38,027 nt of DNA, taken from Oscillospiraceae bacterium (lineage in GTDB: Bacteria; Bacillota; Clostridia; Oscillospirales; Ruminococcaceae). The position numbers were made by a program, and so were the translations under genes. The notes below the pieces were generated by a model. That model did not search any database and was not told the DNA's origin. It saw only the letters and a program-made list of their open reading frames with translations. Positions 22,004 through 32,000 of the stretch are shown piece by piece (the first letter of the stretch is position 1; each line of letters starts with the position of its first letter). Where the stretch lies: contig JAFUJP010000018.1 in NCBI GenBank assembly GCA_017473745.1, positions 1-38,027 of the forward strand, read 5' to 3'.

Positions 22004-22030
22004 AAGGGGAACGAAAGCCGTTCCCCTTTC
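22004..22030 (+). terminator. Hairpin after the small head gene
   Basis: A 10-bp stem AAGGGGAACG/CGTTCCCCTT with a 5-base loop, then TCTTT. Resembles the hairpin at 21689-21711; probably a partial terminator or processing stop. Confidence 0.55.
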
Positions 22031-22049
22031 TTTGAAAGGAGGGGTTTTT

Positions 22050-22589
22050 TTGACATATACGGACGTGATAGGCCAGATCGACCTTTTTAAACCGAACAGC
22101 TATACCTTTGACGAGAAAAGGGCATGGCTTAAAAGACTTGAGAAGAAAATTGAGACTGAGATCATCGCCACGCACGAGGGGGACTATCTTATCGGGGACG
22201 TTACCGGAGACGGAAAGATCGACGGGAAAGATGCTGAACTTGTCAATGCTTACACCAAGGGAAATGCCGAACTGAACTTTGGGCAGCTTAAAGCGGCGGA
22301 CGCCGAAGGCGACGGAGACGTTGACTATGAGGATGCCCGTGCAATCGGCGGATATGAAAACGGATATATTTCGGAACTTCCCGCAGAAGAGGCAAAAGAG
22401 GAACTTTTTGTAGGGATGCCCTATGACGAATTATATCTGCGCTGGCTTGAGGCGCAGATCGATTATCACAACGGAGAGATAGAGAGATACAACAACAGCA
22501 TCACAGCTTTTAACAGCGCATATTCCGCCTTTGAGCGTTATTATAACCGGACACATCTGCCGAAAGGCGTACAGCCGGGATACTTCTGA
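22050..22589 (+). CDS. Head-connector-like protein with inserted dockerin-like module
   Basis: A 179-residue protein starting at TTG 22050 behind AGGAGGGG. Residues 1-45 and 120-179 look like a small head-tail adaptor (DELYLRWLEAQIDYHNGEIE, NSAYSAFERYYNRTH). Between them, residues 49-105 are a type I dockerin-like pair of F-hand repeats: GDVTGDGKIDGKDAELVNAY and DAEGDGDVDYEDARAIGGY, each with Asp at calcium positions 1, 5, 9 and 12. Dockerins bind cohesins in cellulosomes; in a virion protein it could be a calcium-dependent surface or stability module. The connector role is inferred from place and ends. Confidence 0.75.
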   Translation: MTYTDVIGQIDLFKPNSYTFDEKRAWLKRLEKKIETEIIATHEGDYLIGDVTGDGKIDGKDAELVNAYTKGNAELNFGQLKAADAEGDGDVDYEDARAIGGYENGYISELPAEEAKEELFVGMPYDELYLRWLEAQIDYHNGEIERYNNSITAFNSAYSAFERYYNRTHLPKGVQPGYF

Positions 22590-22603
22590 CAGGAGGGAAA
22601 AGG

Positions 22604-24334
22604 ATGCAGGAATATCCGACACTTAATGCGATCCCGACCACCAGGCAGAGCGTTGAGACATTTAAGGGTTACAACCACAACATGAGGATCGGAAACGGAG
22701 AGTTCTTTGATATGGAGAACCTTTGCTCTGATTTTTACCCGGTTCTTTCGCCCAGGGGGAAGAGAGGAATCCTTGCGAGACCCGAAGCGGCGCGAGGAAT
22801 GATATCCAAGGACGAATTTTGTTACGTTGACGGCACCGAGTTCGTTATGGGCGATCAGAGGATCGAGATGGGTTTTGATGACAGGGAGAAGGAGCTTATA
22901 TCCATGGGTGCCTTTGTTATCATTATGCCCGACAAAAAATACATCAACACAGCGGACATCACCGACTTCGGCGATATTGAATCCGCTTTTACATCTTCCG
23001 GGGAAACGGAGTTTTACATCTGCAAGGCGGACGGTGAAGGTTACGGGGAGATGACGGTTTCTGACACGGCACCGGAAAACCCGAATAACCTTGAGGTCTG
23101 GCTTGATACCTCGGCGGTGCCGCACACCCTTAAACAGTATTCCACCGCAAGCGGAACCTGGGTTTCTGTTGCAACGACTTATGTGAGGATTGCGGCGGAG
23201 GGAATCGGAAAGAACTTTGAGGTTTATGACGGAGTTGCCATATCCGGTATTACTGCTGCGCCGGATCTTAACGGTACGGCGGTGATCCAGGCGAAGGGCG
23301 ATGACTATATCGTTATCACAGGGCTTCTTGATGAGGAGCAGAGCCAGTTTGACAGCATTGAAGTAAAGAGAGCTATGCCCGCAATGGACTTTATTACAGA
23401 GGCGAACAACCGCCTTTGGGGATGCAGATACGGTACGGCGGAGAACGGCGACACGGTCAATGAAATATATGCCTGCAAGCTTGGAGACTTTCGCAACTGG
23501 AACTGCTTTATGGGGATTTCGACGGACAGCTATGCCGCTTCATGCGGGACGGACGGAAAATTCACCGGGGCGGTTACGCACAGGGGATATCCGATTTTCT
23601 TCAAGGAAGGATGCCTTCACAAGGTTTACGGGAACTATCCTTCGAACTTCCAGATACAGGTTACGGAATGCAGAGGGGTGCAGGAAGGATGCCACAGGAG
23701 CCTTGCCATAGTGAACGAGGTTCTTTATTACAAATCCCGCAGTGCTGTTTGTGCTTATGACGGATCGCTTCCGGTTGAAATGAGCACGGCTCTTGGCGAA
23801 GAAAGATATAAAAATGCCGCAGGCGGAGCCCACGGCAATAAATATTATATTTCGATGCTTGACAGCAGAGATGAACCGAGCCTTTTTGTTTATGACACCG
23901 CAAAGGGAATGTGGCACAGGGAGGACGCAACGAAGGCAAGACAGTTTTGTGAGCATCGGGAAGAAATGCTTTTTATTGATGATGCGGACGGAAGCATCAG
24001 AACTGTTTTCGGAAGCGGAAACGAGCAGGAGGAAAGCCTTGAATGGATGGCAGAGACCGGAAATCTTGGAATGGACATGGCGGAAAAGAAATATATTTCG
24101 AGGATTATCATCAGAATGTCGCTTGATATCGGTTCCGTTTTGAGCATCGATGCTCAGTATGATTCTTCCGGAAAGTGGGAGCACGTTACGGACATCAAGG
24201 GAACGAGCCTCAGGAGCTTTTCAATCCCCGTGCGCCCGAAGAGATGCGACCATTTCAGACTTCGTTTTTCGGGAAAAGGGAACGCGAAGATCTTTTCGAT
24301 GGTGAAAACCTATGAACAGGGGAGTGATTATTGA
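22604..24334 (+). CDS. P22 gp10-like tail/head stabilisation protein
   Basis: A 576-residue protein rich in beta strands with repeated patterns such as TEANNRLWGC, VTHRGYPIFFKEGCLHKVYG and NEVLYYKSRSAVCAYDG that suggest a beta-propeller. Similar proteins in short-tailed phages (P22 gp10-like) plug the portal and build the tail hub. AGGAGG upstream. It starts with PTLNAIPTTRQSVETFKGYN, common in Firmicutes podovirus-like gene sets. Confidence 0.75.
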   Translation: MQEYPTLNAIPTTRQSVETFKGYNHNMRIGNGEFFDMENLCSDFYPVLSPRGKRGILARPEAARGMISKDEFCYVDGTEFVMGDQRIEMGFDDREKELISMGAFVIIMPDKKYINTADITDFGDIESAFTSSGETEFYICKADGEGYGEMTVSDTAPENPNNLEVWLDTSAVPHTLKQYSTASGTWVSVATTYVRIAAEGIGKNFEVYDGVAISGITAAPDLNGTAVIQAKGDDYIVITGLLDEEQSQFDSIEVKRAMPAMDFITEANNRLWGCRYGTAENGDTVNEIYACKLGDFRNWNCFMGISTDSYAASCGTDGKFTGAVTHRGYPIFFKEGCLHKVYGNYPSNFQIQVTECRGVQEGCHRSLAIVNEVLYYKSRSAVCAYDGSLPVEMSTALGEERYKNAAGGAHGNKYYISMLDSRDEPSLFVYDTAKGMWHREDATKARQFCEHREEMLFIDDADGSIRTVFGSGNEQEESLEWMAETGNLGMDMAEKKYISRIIIRMSLDIGSVLSIDAQYDSSGKWEHVTDIKGTSLRSFSIPVRPKRCDHFRLRFSGKGNAKIFSMVKTYEQGSDY

Positions 24335-24942
24335 TGGACCTCAGACTTCCGAACATTACGGCGAGCACCGACAAGGGGCAGATTGAGCAGATAAAGAGCT
24401 ATCTTTATCAGCTTGTGAGACAGCTTGAATGGATTTTTTCGACCTTTGAGCACGGGGACGGGCAGAAATCATCTTTGAGCACGGACGGAGATATCACGAG
24501 CATCCTTGCGGCGATAAAGCCTCTTATTATCGAGGCATCGGAGATATCCAACGCCTATTACGAGCAGATGAAACCGAACTTGAAGAAAGACTTTGTGCAG
24601 AGAACCGAGCACGAGAGTGTCAAAAAGGAAGTGGGCGCGCTTGACAAGAGGATCGAAGCGGCGGAGAAAAGCCTTGGAAAATTCGATAACCTTCATTACA
24701 GTTCGGCATACATAGGTGCAAATACCATGAAGATTGCTGCTTTTGATGTGGGAATGAGCATTTTTATCTTCGGGCAGAAAGTTTATGGGATTATCTATAT
24801 AAACAACGACGGCACCGCGGGATTCAGCGGTTCGGAAGGGGTTTCTTCCGTAACATATGAGCAGGGGATTGTTACCCTTGAGCTTGCGGAAGGCGGCGGG
24901 AGATACGCCGCATTTTCCGCAGATGATTTTGAAATTCTTTAA
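24334..24942 (+). CDS. Tail/virion protein with coiled coil
   Basis: A 202-residue protein. The ATG at 24334 overlaps the previous stop; a TTG three bases earlier is possible. The N-terminus RLPNITASTDKGQIEQIKSY is seen in Firmicutes phage tail proteins; residues 85-115 are coiled coil; the C-terminus is a small beta-rich domain. Likely a tail-associated trimer or adaptor between hub and fibre. Inference from context. Confidence 0.72.
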   Translation: MDLRLPNITASTDKGQIEQIKSYLYQLVRQLEWIFSTFEHGDGQKSSLSTDGDITSILAAIKPLIIEASEISNAYYEQMKPNLKKDFVQRTEHESVKKEVGALDKRIEAAEKSLGKFDNLHYSSAYIGANTMKIAAFDVGMSIFIFGQKVYGIIYINNDGTAGFSGSEGVSSVTYEQGIVTLELAEGGGRYAAFSADDFEIL

Positions 24943-24954
24943 GGAGGAAACAAA

Positions 24955-25992
24955 ATGGCAGAGGAGAAGAAAAAAGAAGAGCTTCTTCAGGATGACGTTG
25001 TGACAGCGGCACAGCAGACCATTGCAGAGCAGCAGAACCGGGGCGGATATCAGAGCCAATGGCAGAACCAGCTTGACGATGCCATGAACAAGATACTCAA
25101 CAGGGAAGAGTTCAGCTATGATCTTAACGGCGATGCTCTTTATCAGCAGTATAAGGATAGATATATCAAACAGGGACAGCAGGCTATGATGGACACGGTT
25201 GGACAGCAGGCGATGCTTACCGGAGGTTATGGCAACAGTTGGGCGCAGACGGCGGGTCAGCAGGCTTATCAGGGATATCTTGGGGAGCTTAATGAGATGG
25301 TGCCCCAGCTTCAGCAGCTTGCCCTTGACAAATACAACGCGGAAGGCGACGAGCTTTATAACCGCTATGCACTTTTCACCGATGCAAACGATCGGGATTA
25401 CGAGAAATATCTTGAGAACGAGGATCTTAAAAAGTGGCTTGCCACCCAGGACGAGGAGACAAGAAACTATTATCTTAACTACGGAAAGGAACCCGAAGAG
25501 AACGCGGGAGACGGATATTCCGGCGGGACCACGGGAACAATCGGCAGGGTTACATCCAAAACGGGCAGCAATTCTTCCGGAGGAAAGACCATCGACCAGC
25601 TTGCCCAGGAGGTTATTGCGGGCAAATGGGGCAACGGAACCGCAAGGAAAAACGCCCTTGAGGAAGCGGGTTATGATTATGCGGCGGTGCAGGCGGCGGT
25701 CAATAAGCTTATGGCGGGAGAAACGCCTGGAGGCGGAGAAGATGGTGAAAACGATGACGGTGTCGAAGCTTCTTCAAATTATCAAAACATTGAAAGTGAA
25801 ATTGTTAAATCCGTTGCGACGGGAAATGTTGGCGCAAGCGACATTGCACAGGCACTTATGGAAGAATACAGGGCGGGTAATATTACCTATGAAGAATACA
25901 TGGAGCTTTATGAGAAGCACGTCAGAAAAGATTCGGGCGGGAACAGTGATTTCTTTTCTGAAATTCGCAAAGCGGCAGGACTTAATCCATAA
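24955..25992 (+). CDS. Virion protein with Cpl-7 cell-wall-binding repeat
   Basis: A 345-residue protein behind AAGGAGG. Residues 50-175 are a Gln/Tyr-rich helical part (QQAMLTGGYGNSWAQTAG) seen in internal or ejection-type proteins of clostridial phages. Residues 211-253 match a Cpl-7 (CW_7) repeat: QLAQEVIAGKWGNGTARKN then AAVQAAVNKLM. Such repeats bind peptidoglycan and are normally found in lysins. There is no catalytic lysin domain here, so the module may help the tail contact the wall. Gly/Ser linkers flank the repeat. Confidence 0.78.
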   Translation: MAEEKKKEELLQDDVVTAAQQTIAEQQNRGGYQSQWQNQLDDAMNKILNREEFSYDLNGDALYQQYKDRYIKQGQQAMMDTVGQQAMLTGGYGNSWAQTAGQQAYQGYLGELNEMVPQLQQLALDKYNAEGDELYNRYALFTDANDRDYEKYLENEDLKKWLATQDEETRNYYLNYGKEPEENAGDGYSGGTTGTIGRVTSKTGSNSSGGKTIDQLAQEVIAGKWGNGTARKNALEEAGYDYAAVQAAVNKLMAGETPGGGEDGENDDGVEASSNYQNIESEIVKSVATGNVGASDIAQALMEEYRAGNITYEEYMELYEKHVRKDSGGNSDFFSEIRKAAGLNP

Positions 25993-26009
25993 AGAAACGG
26001 AGAAATAAT

Positions 26010-29000
26010 ATGGCAACTGGAATTGAAGGACTTAAAGAAAAGGCCCAGAAAAACAGAACGGTCAATATGCTTCGGGATATAGCCAAAGAGGTTCACCAAA
26101 AGGCGGCGGAAAAAGAGGCCGCTGAGGAAAGACGTCTTTATACATACAACACCAAAGAGGCACAGGAGGAAAGATACCGGATCAAGCAGGAACTGGATTC
26201 TTTGGGTACGGAATATGAGGGCACGACGGCAGGGGTTGTTGCTTCTTCGCTTGACCCGAGGAAGGGCACGCGGGGGCCGGTTGAAACCGATGCCGAAAAA
26301 AAGGCGGAGCTTGAAAGAAAGCTTTTGGAGATAGAGAGGGACATTACCCTTGCGAAAAGAATTCAGAACGGGGATTTTCAGAGAAGATCCGCCATTGAGG
26401 CACCGGATTTTGAAAAATATTCGCAGATCGAAGTTCCGAAGGAAGATGTTCGGATAAAACCCCATCAGCAGAACATCCAAAGAGAGGATTCTGCGATGAA
26501 GTATATGGACGAAGAACAGCAGGGCATATATAACTACTATTACGCGAAGTTCGGCAAGGAGAGAGCAAAGGAATATCTTGACACAATTCGGGACGACCTT
26601 AACAGGAAACAGGCACAGGCAATTTATTCCGGAAATGAGGACAACATTGCGGCGCAATATCTTATCGGCGCACAGGCGGGATTTAACCAGGCGAAGACAG
26701 GTTTTCAGGGTGCTATCAGAATGATTATGGGTGATGATACCTATCAGCCCCCCAGCACGGAACAATATCTGGCCGGTTTGGCAAGGCAGGATCTTTCGGA
26801 CGACGGAAAGCTTCCTTCCTGGATCAGCAACATCATCGGAGCGGAAAGCATCGGACAGCTTGGATTTGACCTTATCAAAACCGGAACGAACATGGTTCCT
26901 TCCGTTGTTATCGGTATGGCTACCGGCGGCATCGGAGGCGCGGCGGCGATGGGTTCTTCCGCAACGGGCAACGCCTATAACGAAATGATCGGACAGGGTT
27001 ACAGCGGCGACCAGGCGGCCAATTATTCCTTGCTTGTGGGCGCTTCGGAAACGGTTCTTTCCTATCTTCTTTCCGGTGTGGGCGCGCTTGGCGGCAAGGT
27101 TACAAATTCCGTTCTTGGGAATAAGCTTGCGAAAATTGACGGAGTTTTTAAAAAAGTTGCGGCGAGCCTTCCCGCAAAGATGGCTTCGGAAGGTGTTGAG
27201 GAATATCTTCAGGAGATACTTGACCCGGTGTTCCGCAACTATGTTTTCAACGAAGAAAACGAGATAGACCCTTTTTCGCAGGAAGCGATTTATTCCTTTG
27301 TGCTCGGTGCGCTTTCGGCAGGGCCTTTTTCTGCGGCGGAGACCATCGGGGCAAACTATGACGCGAAGCAGACTTACGGCGAATTTGAGAATGAGCTTGT
27401 TGAGGAGGGGCTTTCGGCACCGCAGGATTCCGCCGCAAACAGGCTTGCAAAAATTGCGCAGGAGAAAATTGCCGGAGGAAAAAAGCTTTCGGGCAGGGAG
27501 CTTCGCAAGCTTGCGGACGAGAACGCAAAAGCAATCGAGGCCGAGCCCGCCCTTGCGGACGAGAAAGAGATTATTGCAGAAAGCGCAACAGTTGATTCGG
27601 GCGAAAAGAAAGCTTCTTACAAAGGCGCACAGGGGCTTGTTATCGCCACAGGAAGAAACCACAGGGACACCATTGAAAAGACCGCATCACACTTTGTCAA
27701 CGCGACAGCGGAAACGGGAAAGCAGATTGCGCAGGCTTATAACCCGGAGGACGGAGTTTCGGTTGAAACTTTTCTTGAAGGGGTCAACGAGGCTTACCGT
27801 TACGGAACATATAACTTCCCCATCGAGGAGATGAACAGCGGGGGTTCTTTTATAAAGGATATCACCGAAGCCCAGAAGATGAGCGGTTATTACCTTGGAA
27901 AAGAGAACGCAAGGAAAGCCCTTATTGCCGAAGCGGAAAAGGAACAGAAAAAGGTTCTTCCGGGGATCAAAGGGAAGGTTGTTTACGAGGGCGCGGCAAG
28001 GCTTGGAGTTATGGCTTTGCAGCAGAAGGCCACGGTTGAACTTATTGACAGACTTTCGGAATACACCGGAATTGAATACCACATTTTCACTTCCATCGTT
28101 AAGAACGGCAAGAGGGGATTTTTAAACAGCGAGGGCAGGTTTGTTGAGCTTAGTGCGAACGGATTCTATGATCCGGTAAAGCATCAGATATGGATTGACA
28201 CCAATGCAGGAAGCCGGGAACAGGGCATAATGCTTTATACCCTTACCCACGAGCACGTTCACGATATCAAGGTATGGTCTGCGGAGCATTACAACAAACT
28301 TGTGAAGATTACTTCTGCGGCTTTTGAAAAGAGCGGAAAGAGTTTTGAAGAAGCGGTTGCGGTAAAGCTTGAACAGTACAGGAAGGACCACCCGGAAACG
28401 GACGAAAGCATTGCCCAGGAAGAGATTATTGCGGAAACTATGAGCGGACTTCTTCGTGACGGCAAGGCTCTTTCTGAATTTTCCGAACAGATCTACAAAG
28501 AGGACAGAACCCTTTGGGAGAAAATCAAGGATTGGTTCAAGGGCATTATTGCGAAGATCACAGAGGCTTATAAAGACTTTGCGCCGGAGAGCGAAGAAGC
28601 AAAAATGCTTATGGAGCAGAAAGAACTCTTTGAAGAGGCACAGAAGGTTTTTGCAGAGGCGGTTGCGACTGCGGCGGAGAACTATAAGAATGCAGGAGTT
28701 CAGTCAACTACCAGTCAAGTAAACAAAGCTGATACCAACGCAAAATTCCAGGCTCGAAATTATGATGAAAGTCAACGGAATCAAGTGGTTTTGGAAGACC
28801 AAAGAAAATATGTCGGAAAAGTCTTTTTTGAAAATAGCGAAATTTTCAGTTATGAATTTCTGACATCGCTTCACGACATGACCGTGCTTGATATGCCTCC
28901 TCTTTCGGAAACAAAGATTGACGGAAAGATTAACCAGGAACACGTTATAGAACTTGGCCTTAAAAATGCTTCTGAACTTGGAAAAAAAGTAGAAGAAGAT

Positions 29001-32000
29001 ATATTCGAAGTACAGAATGATTATTCCGGCAGGCAGTTACAGATTGGAAAACACGGAATAAATCACAGTCTTGACGCAAATGACATAAAGAGACTTCGCA
29101 CAAATGCAAGACTTGCTTTGATTGCAGGTGATATTGTTAAAAATGCCGTTCCTATCAATGCTCTTAAAAATGAAAACAGACAAGCAAAAGGCACTTATGC
29201 CATGGCTTGTCTGCTTAATAACGGAAGAGGATTTACAGTTGCGATTGTGACAGTAAATGAAATGAAATCGAAAATTGAAAAAATAGATTGCATTGATATT
29301 ATTCACTCAATTAACGGAAGGCAACAAAAAAAGACAGCTGGTCTTCCTCAAGGGAATCCGGATACGGACATAAAGTCGGCTCCAGCCACAGCTATCTCTA
29401 AAATTAGAATAGCAAATTTCCTTGAGGTTGTCAATAATACACATAGAAGTATTTTATCGAAAGATGTTTTGGAACATTTTGAAGAAAAAAGACCTGCTGA
29501 CGGATATTATTCGGATAGGGTGCTTTTTCAGCTCCGGGACAGCAATTATTCCAAAGCGGTTTCTGACGGAGATATGGAAACGGCGCAGAGGCTTGTTGAT
29601 GAAGCGGCGAAAGAGGCGGGATATAATTCTCCGATGCTTTACCACGGAACGGGAGCTTTTGGATTTACAGAATTTGACCTTTCCAAAATGGATGACAAGC
29701 GTTCCATATTCCTTACGGACAGCGAGAGAATAGCTTCGACTTATTCCGGAGTTGAAGGCAAAAGAGAAATCGGAAAGAAAGAAAAACCGATTGAAAATCT
29801 TTCGCTTGATGAGCTTGCGGAAGAGCTGAACAGATACCGGGGTGAAAGCGAAATGCAATTTACCTATGATACCTGGAACTATGAAAAGCAGAACAGGCTT
29901 ATTCAAGAAGTTAACGACGGAATCGACAAACTTAACGAGCTGGTTGGAGAAAAGATTAAAGTTTATGCGGAAAAACTTGCAACAGATTTTGCCGAGGGAG
30001 ATTATAAAACCCACAGACAGCTTGTGAAGCTTAAAGAAAACCTTGAAAACTACAAATACAAAGAACTTTCCACCCCGATATATCTTCTTTTGCACATGAC
30101 GGATGTTTTTAACGAAAACGCAAACGAAATTGCGAAATTAGAAATAAACATTCGCCTTATGAACCAGTTTACAGAAGAAGCGGCAAAAGGAAATGACGAG
30201 TTTATTGTTGAGAGCGGCCTTGACGGTTACAGTATTAAGCTTTTTCCTCCGAAATACGCGAAGGAACTCCTTGAACGGCATAAAGGAATGGGAAACTATT
30301 CTCTTTATGCCAATCTTGGAAGAAGCCTTGAAATTGATGCGGAGGGACAAGTTTGGAATAATATTAGAAACTGGTGGAGAGCAGTAAGGGTAACCGATCA
30401 AAACACTTATGTTAAGAAAACTGACAAAGAGTTTCAGCTTATCCGGAAAGACGACGGAAGCGTTGTTGAGGGTGGAATAGTTGAAATAAACGACCACAAC
30501 AAGGATTTTACAGAAGCACAAATTCATTATTTTCTTGTTGGAAAAGCAAATAATACGCTTTCAATTCTTGCTGAAAATTCGCATACGACAAGAGGTATTT
30601 CTGCTTGGGCAAAAAATTGGGGATATGACAGCGTTGTTTTTAAGGGACTTAAAGACAACGGTGGAAGAAACTTTAATGTGGATATTGATGAAACGGCAAA
30701 CATCTATATTATTTTTGACCCGAACAGAGCCAAATCCGCTGACCCTGTGACCTATGACGATAACGGAAATGTTATTCCGCTTTCCGAAAGGTTTAAGAAG
30801 GAGAATCCGGATATAAGATATTCCCTTCGTGAATCGGTTGCTTCTTTCGATCCGAACAGCTATAATGGAATCAGACTTCCGAAAGAGGAATATGCGAGAC
30901 TTTCTTATGCAGTTGGAACATATCAGCCGCAGGTGAGAGGCTATACTTCACAGATTCTCGACAACAAGAACGGAGAACCGGCATATATCTATCACGTTAA
31001 AGTCGAGGACGATGGACGACTTATTGTTTTAAGTAAAAATATCGCAAAAAATATTCACGATATAAAAAGGAGTATTAACAATGCACGAAAAAAAGGAAAT
31101 ATTGATTCGGATGTTGACGCATATCGGAATATTGGAAGACACGATAATAGCGGCGGCGGAGGAATTGGAAGACAATCAGTTGGACGAGATGATAGAGTTC
31201 GTGATAGAGTGGCACGAAGAGGGCAAGGAAGTAACGAACGAGGAAGTAGTGAAAGCACTACTGATTCTGATGAAAGAAAATGGCGCAATTTCGTAAATTA
31301 TTTCATTGAGGACGGCGAGCGGTTTTACCAGGAACGCCTTCCGATGGAAGACCGGAACCGGCTTTCGGTTCTTGGCGGAAAGAAGGACAGGCTTTCCAAA
31401 GAGCTTGCGGTTCTTGAGAAAGAATTCGGAGAGGTCATCCGCGAGGCTTACAGGCAGAACGTTGAACCGAACGAAGGACTGAGCGAAAGGGCGGAAAAGA
31501 TGAACGCGAAAGCGGCATACCGCCTTATGAGCGAGGTTGCTTCGGTATTCCACATTCCGAAGGAAACGGCGGAGGAATTTGTTCTTCCAATAATCGCGGA
31601 GATGGCGGACAAGGGCCCGGCAATCAGCGAGAGGGACGGACTTTTTGAGAAGCTTTTTGAAACGGCATATTCCCACACGGAGGACTATATCGTTGACAAC
31701 GACCCGGAGGGAATATATAAAAACCTTCGGAATTACATCCGCAAAACTCCGCTTTTTGTTGACAGCGGAACAAAGGCTGACATCGGAGATTTTAACAGCT
31801 TTCGCAAGCACAATATGGGAAGCCTTAACCTTGTTAACGACACGGGCGCGCTTTCGCTTGATGAGTTTTACGACGAGGTGGCGAACCTTGCTCCGGAATA
31901 TTTCAGCCATTCCGCGGACGGAGCGGAACAGCTTTATGAGCTTTCGGGCTTTATGAAGGACAGGGGAAGAACCGAGAGCATCGGGGACTTTATGCCGAAA

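Noticed and set aside
22004..22030. Riboswitch or large leader upstream of the 22050 gene
   Set aside because: A single simple hairpin with no conserved core; an intergenic stop or processing element explains it better.
25908..27662. A 584-codon minus-strand open frame opposite the start of the giant gene
   Set aside because: Same type of antisense shadow; composition is unlike a real protein and no ribosome site is present.
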